The notes under the pieces are model-generated. The model searched no databases and was not told where the DNA came from. It worked only from the letters and a program-made list of their open reading frames with translations. A DNA stretch of 64,000 bases from Pseudomonas sp. Irchel 3A7. Lineage in GTDB: Bacteria; Pseudomonadota; Gammaproteobacteria; Pseudomonadales; Pseudomonadaceae. The stretch spans positions 62,001 through 126,000 of the forward strand of contig NZ_FYED01000003.1 of assembly GCF_900187565.1 (NCBI RefSeq), written 5' to 3'. Shown here one piece after another: positions 57,124 to 64,000 of this stretch. The translations under genes were made by a program, and so were the position numbers. How positions within the stretch are numbered: the stretch's first letter is position 1; each line of letters opens with the position of its first letter.

Positions 57124-58205
57124 TGCTGCTGCTGCTAGCGGAGTATCTGCAACAGTTCTACAAAGGCTTCGCGGTCTTCCAGTACCTGACCCTGCGCGGG
57201 ATTCTCGGTGTACTGACCGCGCTGGTTTTGTCGCTGTGCTATGGCCCGTGGATGATCCGCACCCTGCAGAACCGTCAGATCGGCCAGTCCGTTCGTAACG
57301 ATGGCCCGCAATCGCACCTGTCCAAGTCGGGCACCCCGACCATGGGCGGCGCGTTGATTCTGTCTTCCATTGGCGTCAGTACCCTGTTGTGGGCTGACCT
57401 GACCAACCGTTATGTCTGGGTCGTGCTGCTGGTGACCCTGCTGTTCGGCGCCATTGGCTGGGTCGATGACTACCGCAAGGTGATCGAGAAGAACTCCCGC
57501 GGCTTGCCGAGCCGCTGGAAATATTTCTGGCAGTCGGTGTTCGGCCTGGGCGCGGCGATCTTCCTTTATATGACCGCCGCGACGCCGGTTGAAACCACCC
57601 TGATCCTGCCAATGCTCAAGGACTACAGCATTCCGTTGGGTGCAGGCTTCATCGTCCTGACCTATTTCGTGATCGTCGGTTCGAGCAACGCGGTCAACCT
57701 GACCGATGGTCTCGACGGCCTGGCGATAATGCCGACCGTGATGGTCGGCGGTGGCCTGGGGATTTTCTGCTACCTGTCGGGTAACGTGAAATTCGCCGAA
57801 TATCTGCTCATTCCTTACGTACCGGGCGCCGGTGAATTGATCGTGTTCTGCGGCGCGCTGATCGGTGCGGGGCTGGGCTTCCTGTGGTTCAACACCTACC
57901 CGGCGCAAGTCTTCATGGGTGACGTCGGAGCACTGGCGCTGGGCGCGGCCCTGGGCACCATTGCCGTGATCGTCCGTCAGGAAATCGTCCTGTTCATCAT
58001 GGGCGGTGTGTTCGTGATGGAAACCCTGTCGGTCGTCATTCAGGTGGCGTCCTTCAAGCTGACCGGTCGCCGCGTATTCCGCATGGCGCCGATTCATCAC
58101 CACTTTGAACTCAAGGGCTGGCCCGAGCCGCGCGTGATCGTCCGTTTCTGGATCATCACCGTGATTCTCGTGCTGATTGGCCTTGCCACTCTGAAGCTGA
58201 GGTAG
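57123..58205 (+). CDS. mraY: Phospho-MurNAc-pentapeptide transferase MraY
   Basis: A 360-residue membrane enzyme with about ten helices and the family motifs [15 protein letters not shown] and the histidine motif PIHHHFEL. It makes lipid I from UDP-MurNAc-pentapeptide and undecaprenyl phosphate. Length is exactly that of the family. Confidence 0.97.
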   Translation: MLLLLAEYLQQFYKGFAVFQYLTLRGILGVLTALVLSLCYGPWMIRTLQNRQIGQSVRNDGPQSHLSKSGTPTMGGALILSSIGVSTLLWADLTNRYVWVVLLVTLLFGAIGWVDDYRKVIEKNSRGLPSRWKYFWQSVFGLGAAIFLYMTAATPVETTLILPMLKDYSIPLGAGFIVLTYFVIVGSSNAVNLTDGLDGLAIMPTVMVGGGLGIFCYLSGNVKFAEYLLIPYVPGAGELIVFCGALIGAGLGFLWFNTYPAQVFMGDVGALALGAALGTIAVIVRQEIVLFIMGGVFVMETLSVVIQVASFKLTGRRVFRMAPIHHHFELKGWPEPRVIVRFWIITVILVLIGLATLKLR

Positions 58206-58211
58206 AAACAC

Positions 58212-59558
58212 GTGTCTCTGATCGCTTCTGACCACTTCCGCATCGTTGTCGGCCTCGGCAAGAGCGGCATGTCCCTGGTTCGCTTCCTGGCGAACCGGGG
58301 CGTGGCGTTTGCCGTGGCCGATACGCGGGAAAATCCACCGGAACTGGCCACGCTCAAGCGTGACTATCCGCACGTGGAAGTGCGTTGTGGCGAGCTGGAC
58401 GTCGAATTCCTGTGCCGTGCCGACGAGCTCTACGTGAGCCCCGGCCTGGCGCTGGCGACCCCGGCCCTGCAGGCTGCCGCTGCCCGTGGCGTGAACCTGT
58501 CCGGCGATATCGAGCTGTTCGCGCGTAACGCGAAGGCACCGATCGTGGCGATCAGCGGTTCCAACGCGAAAAGCACCGTGACCACCCTGGTTGGCGAGAT
58601 GGCGGCTGCGGCCGGCAAGCGTGTCGCCGTCGGCGGTAATCTCGGTACGCCGGCGCTGGACTTGCTACGCGACGATATCGAGCTGTACGTGATGGAACTG
58701 TCGAGCTTCCAGCTCGAAACCACCGATCAGCTCAACGCCGAAGTCGCGACCGTACTCAACATCAGCGAAGACCACATGGACCGCTACAGCGGCCTGCCGG
58801 CCTATCACCTGGCCAAGCACCGGATTTTCCGTGGCGCGAAGCAGTTCGTGGTCAACCGCCAGGATGCCCTGAGCCGGCCGCTGATGGGCGAGGGCCAGCC
58901 TTGCTGGACCTTCGGCCTGAACAAGCCTGACTTCAAGGCCTTCGGTATCCGCGAAGAAGGCGGCGAGAAATACCTGGCCTTCGAGTTCCAGAACCTGATG
59001 CCGGTGCGTGAGCTGAAAGTTCGCGGCGCCCACAACCAGTCCAACGCCCTGGCGGCATTGGCGCTGGGCCACGCTGTCGGCCTGCCGTTCGACGCCATGC
59101 TGTCGGCGTTGCGCAATTTCGCCGGTCTCGAGCACCGCTGCCAGTGGGTGCGTGACCTGGACGGCGTGGGCTATTACAACGACTCCAAAGCCACCAACGT
59201 GGGTGCCGCCCTGGCAGCCATCGAAGGCCTGGGCGCGGACATCGACGGCAAGATCGTGCTGATCGCTGGTGGCGACGGCAAGGGTGCCGAGTTCAAGGAC
59301 CTGCGCGGTCCGGTGGCGGCCAACTGCCGCGCCGTCATTCTGATGGGCCGTGACTCCGACAAGATCGGCGATGCCATCGGCGATGCCGTGCCGTTGATCC
59401 GCGTCGGCTCGCTGGTCGAAGCCGTGGAGCAGTGCCGCGCCGCCGCTCAAGCGGGTGACGTGGTCCTGCTGTCGCCGGCCTGTGCCAGCTTCGACATGTT
59501 CAAGAACTACGAAGACCGTGGTCACCAGTTCGTCCGCGCCGTGGAGGATCTGGCATGA
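58212..59558 (+). CDS. murD: UDP-MurNAc-alanine--D-glutamate ligase MurD
   Basis: A 448-residue Mur ligase. The ATP loop reads ISGSNAKSTVTT, the form normal for Pseudomonas instead of GTNGKST. It adds D-Glu to UDP-MurNAc-L-Ala. GTG start six bases after mraY; its stop overlaps the ftsW ATG by four. Confidence 0.96.
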   Translation: MSLIASDHFRIVVGLGKSGMSLVRFLANRGVAFAVADTRENPPELATLKRDYPHVEVRCGELDVEFLCRADELYVSPGLALATPALQAAAARGVNLSGDIELFARNAKAPIVAISGSNAKSTVTTLVGEMAAAAGKRVAVGGNLGTPALDLLRDDIELYVMELSSFQLETTDQLNAEVATVLNISEDHMDRYSGLPAYHLAKHRIFRGAKQFVVNRQDALSRPLMGEGQPCWTFGLNKPDFKAFGIREEGGEKYLAFEFQNLMPVRELKVRGAHNQSNALAALALGHAVGLPFDAMLSALRNFAGLEHRCQWVRDLDGVGYYNDSKATNVGAALAAIEGLGADIDGKIVLIAGGDGKGAEFKDLRGPVAANCRAVILMGRDSDKIGDAIGDAVPLIRVGSLVEAVEQCRAAAQAGDVVLLSPACASFDMFKNYEDRGHQFVRAVEDLA

Positions 59559-60772
59559 GCCTCAGGGGCATCATCAAGCCGTATCCATCGCCGCTCATCA
59601 CCGGACGCGGTATCGATCTCGACTTTCCGATGCTCGTCGGATGCCTGTCGCTGCTCGGCCTGGGGCTGATCATGATTGCCTCGGCGTCGACCGAAGTGGC
59701 GGCCGTACAATCGGGCAGTCCCCTGTATTACATGATTCGCCACCTCATTTATGTCGTGCTGGGCCTGGGTGCCTGCATTGTCACCATGATGATTCCGATC
59801 GCCACCTGGCAACGCCTGGGCTGGCTGATGCTGCTGGGTGCCTTCGGGTTACTGGTGATGGTGATCATTCCGGGGATCGGTCGTGAAGTGAACGGTTCGA
59901 TGCGCTGGATCGGCTTCAGCTTCTTCAACGTACAACCTTCCGAAATCGCCAAGGTGTTCGTGGTGATTTACCTCGCCGGCTATCTGGTGCGCCGTCAGAA
60001 AGAAGTGCGTGAGAGCTGGATGGGGTTCTTCAAGCCGTTCATCGTTCTGCTGCCGATGGCGGGCCTGCTACTGATGGAGCCGGACTTCGGTGCCACCGTC
60101 GTGATGATGGGGGCTGCCGCGGCGATGCTGTTCCTCGGCGGGGTCGGGCTGTTCCGCTTTTCCTTGATGGTGGTGCTGGCGGTCGGTGCGGTGGTGTTGT
60201 TGATTCAAATGCAGCCGTATCGAATGGCGCGCCTGACCAACTTCGCCGATCCGTGGGCCGACCAGTTCGGTGCCGGTTATCAGTTGTCTCAAGCCTTGAT
60301 CGCTTTCGGTCGCGGCGAATGGCTGGGCGTTGGCCTGGGTAACAGCGTGCAGAAACAATTCTATCTGCCGGAAGCCCACACCGACTTCGTGTTCTCGGTC
60401 CTTGCCGAAGAACTGGGTGCCGTGGGTTCGCTGTGCACGGTCGCGCTGTTCGTCTTTGTCTGTATTCGCGGCATGTACATCGGATTGTGGGCCGAGAAGG
60501 CCAAGCAGTTTTTTGCCGCCTATGTGGCCTACGGCTTGTCATTCCTGTGGATTGGTCAGTTCCTGATCAACATCGGGGTGAACGTCGGGCTGCTGCCGAC
60601 CAAGGGGCTGACCTTGCCGTTTCTCAGTTATGGCGGCAGTTCGTTGGTGATCTGCTGCGCCTGTCTCGGCTTGCTGCTGCGCATCGAGTGGGAGAGTCGA
60701 ACCCACCTGGGCAGTGAAGAGATGGAATTCCATGAGAGCGACTTCGCCGAGGAGCCGAACCATGGGCGCTAA
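59555..60772 (+). CDS. ftsW: Septal peptidoglycan glycosyltransferase FtsW
   Basis: A 405-residue SEDS protein with about ten membrane helices. The catalytic aspartate lies in the periplasmic loop PEAHTDFVFSVLAEELG, with the NIGVNVGLLPTKGLTLPFLSYGGSS region near the C-terminus, as in all SEDS enzymes. Works with FtsI. Confidence 0.96.
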   Translation: MSLRGIIKPYPSPLITGRGIDLDFPMLVGCLSLLGLGLIMIASASTEVAAVQSGSPLYYMIRHLIYVVLGLGACIVTMMIPIATWQRLGWLMLLGAFGLLVMVIIPGIGREVNGSMRWIGFSFFNVQPSEIAKVFVVIYLAGYLVRRQKEVRESWMGFFKPFIVLLPMAGLLLMEPDFGATVVMMGAAAAMLFLGGVGLFRFSLMVVLAVGAVVLLIQMQPYRMARLTNFADPWADQFGAGYQLSQALIAFGRGEWLGVGLGNSVQKQFYLPEAHTDFVFSVLAEELGAVGSLCTVALFVFVCIRGMYIGLWAEKAKQFFAAYVAYGLSFLWIGQFLINIGVNVGLLPTKGLTLPFLSYGGSSLVICCACLGLLLRIEWESRTHLGSEEMEFHESDFAEEPNHGR

Positions 60773-61824
60773 TGTATTGATCATGGCCGGCGGTACCGGT
60801 GGCCACGTGTTCCCGGCGCTGGCCTGTGCCCGCGAGTTCCAGTCCCGCGGTTATTCCGTGCACTGGCTCGGCACGCCGCGCGGCATCGAGAACGACCTGG
60901 TTCCGGCGGCCGGCATCGAGCTGCACCGGATTCACGCCAGCGGTCTGCGTGGCAAGGGCAAGTTGTCCCTGCTCAAGGCGCCGTTCATGTTGCTCAAGTC
61001 GGTCTGGCAGGCGCGGGCGATCATTCGTCGGTTGCGGCCGGTCTGCGTGGTCGGCTTTGGTGGTTATGTGACCGGTCCTGGCGGTGTCGCCGCCAAACTG
61101 GCCGGTGTGCCGGTGATCGTTCATGAGCAGAACGCCGTGGCCGGTACCGCCAATCGGCTGCTGGTGCCGTTGGCCGCCCGGGTCTGTGAAGCGTTCCCCG
61201 ACACCTTTACCCTGTCGAACAGCCGTCGGACCACCGGTAACCCGGTGCGCACCGAGCTGTTCCTCGAAACACCGCGACCAGCCCTGGCCGGTCGCAAGGC
61301 GCGTTTGCTGATCCTGGGCGGAAGCCTGGGTGCAGAGCCGTTGAACAAGTTGCTGCCTGAAGCCCTGTCGCAAGTCGCCGCCGACTTGCGCCCGGACGTG
61401 TTCCATCAGGCCGGCAAAAACCACGATGGAGTGACTGCAGAGCGCTATCGCGCGGCTGGCGTCGAGGCGCAAGTGCAGCCTTTCATCAAAGACATGGCCC
61501 AAGCCTATGGCTGGGCCGACCTGGTGGTATGTCGCGCAGGCGCGCTGACCATCAGCGAACTGGCTGCCGCCGGTCTGCCCTCGATGCTGGTGCCCTTGCC
61601 CCATGCGATCGACGATCACCAGACCCGCAACGCCGATTATTTGGCCCGCGAAGGCGCAGCCTTCCTGATGCCGCAAAGAACGACTGGCGCAGCGGATCTT
61701 GCCGCTCGCCTGACAGAGGTCCTGATGCAACCGCAACGACTCAATGATATGGCCACCGCGGCCCGCCGCCTGGCCAAACCCGATGCCACCCGTAACGTGG
61801 TCGATACCTGCCTGGAGGTGGCCC

Positions 61825-61832
<8 letters not shown>
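60762..61832 (+). CDS. murG: N-acetylglucosaminyltransferase MurG
   Basis: A 356-residue GT-B enzyme: N-terminal [12 protein letters not shown] loop, [12 protein letters not shown] and the UDP-GlcNAc site [18 protein letters not shown]. It makes lipid II at the inner face of the membrane. The ATG at 60762 lies 11 bases inside the end of ftsW, with GAGGAG upstream. Confidence 0.96.

Positions 61833-64000
<2,168 letters not shown>

Overview
The window is a stretch of chromosome from a fluorescent Pseudomonas, most likely the P. fluorescens group. Support comes from a GC-rich sequence dense in genes, eight Pseudomonas-type REP doublets (REPINs), characteristic Pseudomonas forms of TrpS, LppC/LpoA and a MalT-like LuxR regulator, and the gene orders rplM-rpsI-petABC-sspAB and mraZ-rsmH-ftsL-ftsI-murE-murF-mraY-murD-ftsW-murG-murC-ddlB. 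I see no tRNA, prophage, insertion sequence or CRISPR array. Both window edges cut genes: an M48 protease on the left and ddlB on the right.

Layout. 1-4 kb: the end of an M48 protease, a TMEM165/GDT1-type manganese exporter behind a yybP-ykoY manganese riboswitch, rsmC, a 2-hydroxyacid dehydrogenase and a LysE exporter. 4-12.5 kb: an acyl-CoA ligase, a DUF1302 and a DUF1329 envelope protein pair, and a large MalT-type regulator. 12.5-14 kb: an MBL hydrolase and an OmpA-type lipoprotein. 14.1-27 kb: a nearly complete ectoine/hydroxyectoine uptake and degradation cluster. The transporter ehuBCDA is read leftward; enuR, eutB, eutC, doeA, doeB, doeX, doeC and doeD are read rightward. The shared control region holds a perfect GTGCAA-N7-TTGCAC palindrome. 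eutA is not in the window.

27-31 kb: zapG, an alpha/beta hydrolase, trpS and zapE. 31.1-36.5 kb: a leftward accessory block coding for an IaaM-type flavin amino-acid monooxygenase/oxidase, a nitrilase-superfamily amidase, an unrecognised internally duplicated membrane protein and an asparaginase. It lies between two copies of the same terminator hairpin, each followed by a REPIN, and the monooxygenase gene is visibly AT-richer than its surroundings. It is the best candidate here for an undescribed system: amino acid to amide to acid plus ammonia, with its own transporter. 36.7-40.2 kb: a GlxA/AraC regulator, an acyl-CoA dehydrogenase and an aldo-keto reductase.

40.4-50.4 kb is core genome: rplM-rpsI, the cytochrome bc1 operon petABC, sspAB, then dolP-like, diaA, yraN and lpoA leftward, and rsmI and rnpB rightward. 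50.8-64 kb is the division and cell-wall (dcw) cluster. It has a good sigma70 promoter and three 10-bp-spaced MraZ boxes in front of mraZ, and almost every gene overlaps the next by 1-11 bases, so it probably runs as one translationally coupled transcript.
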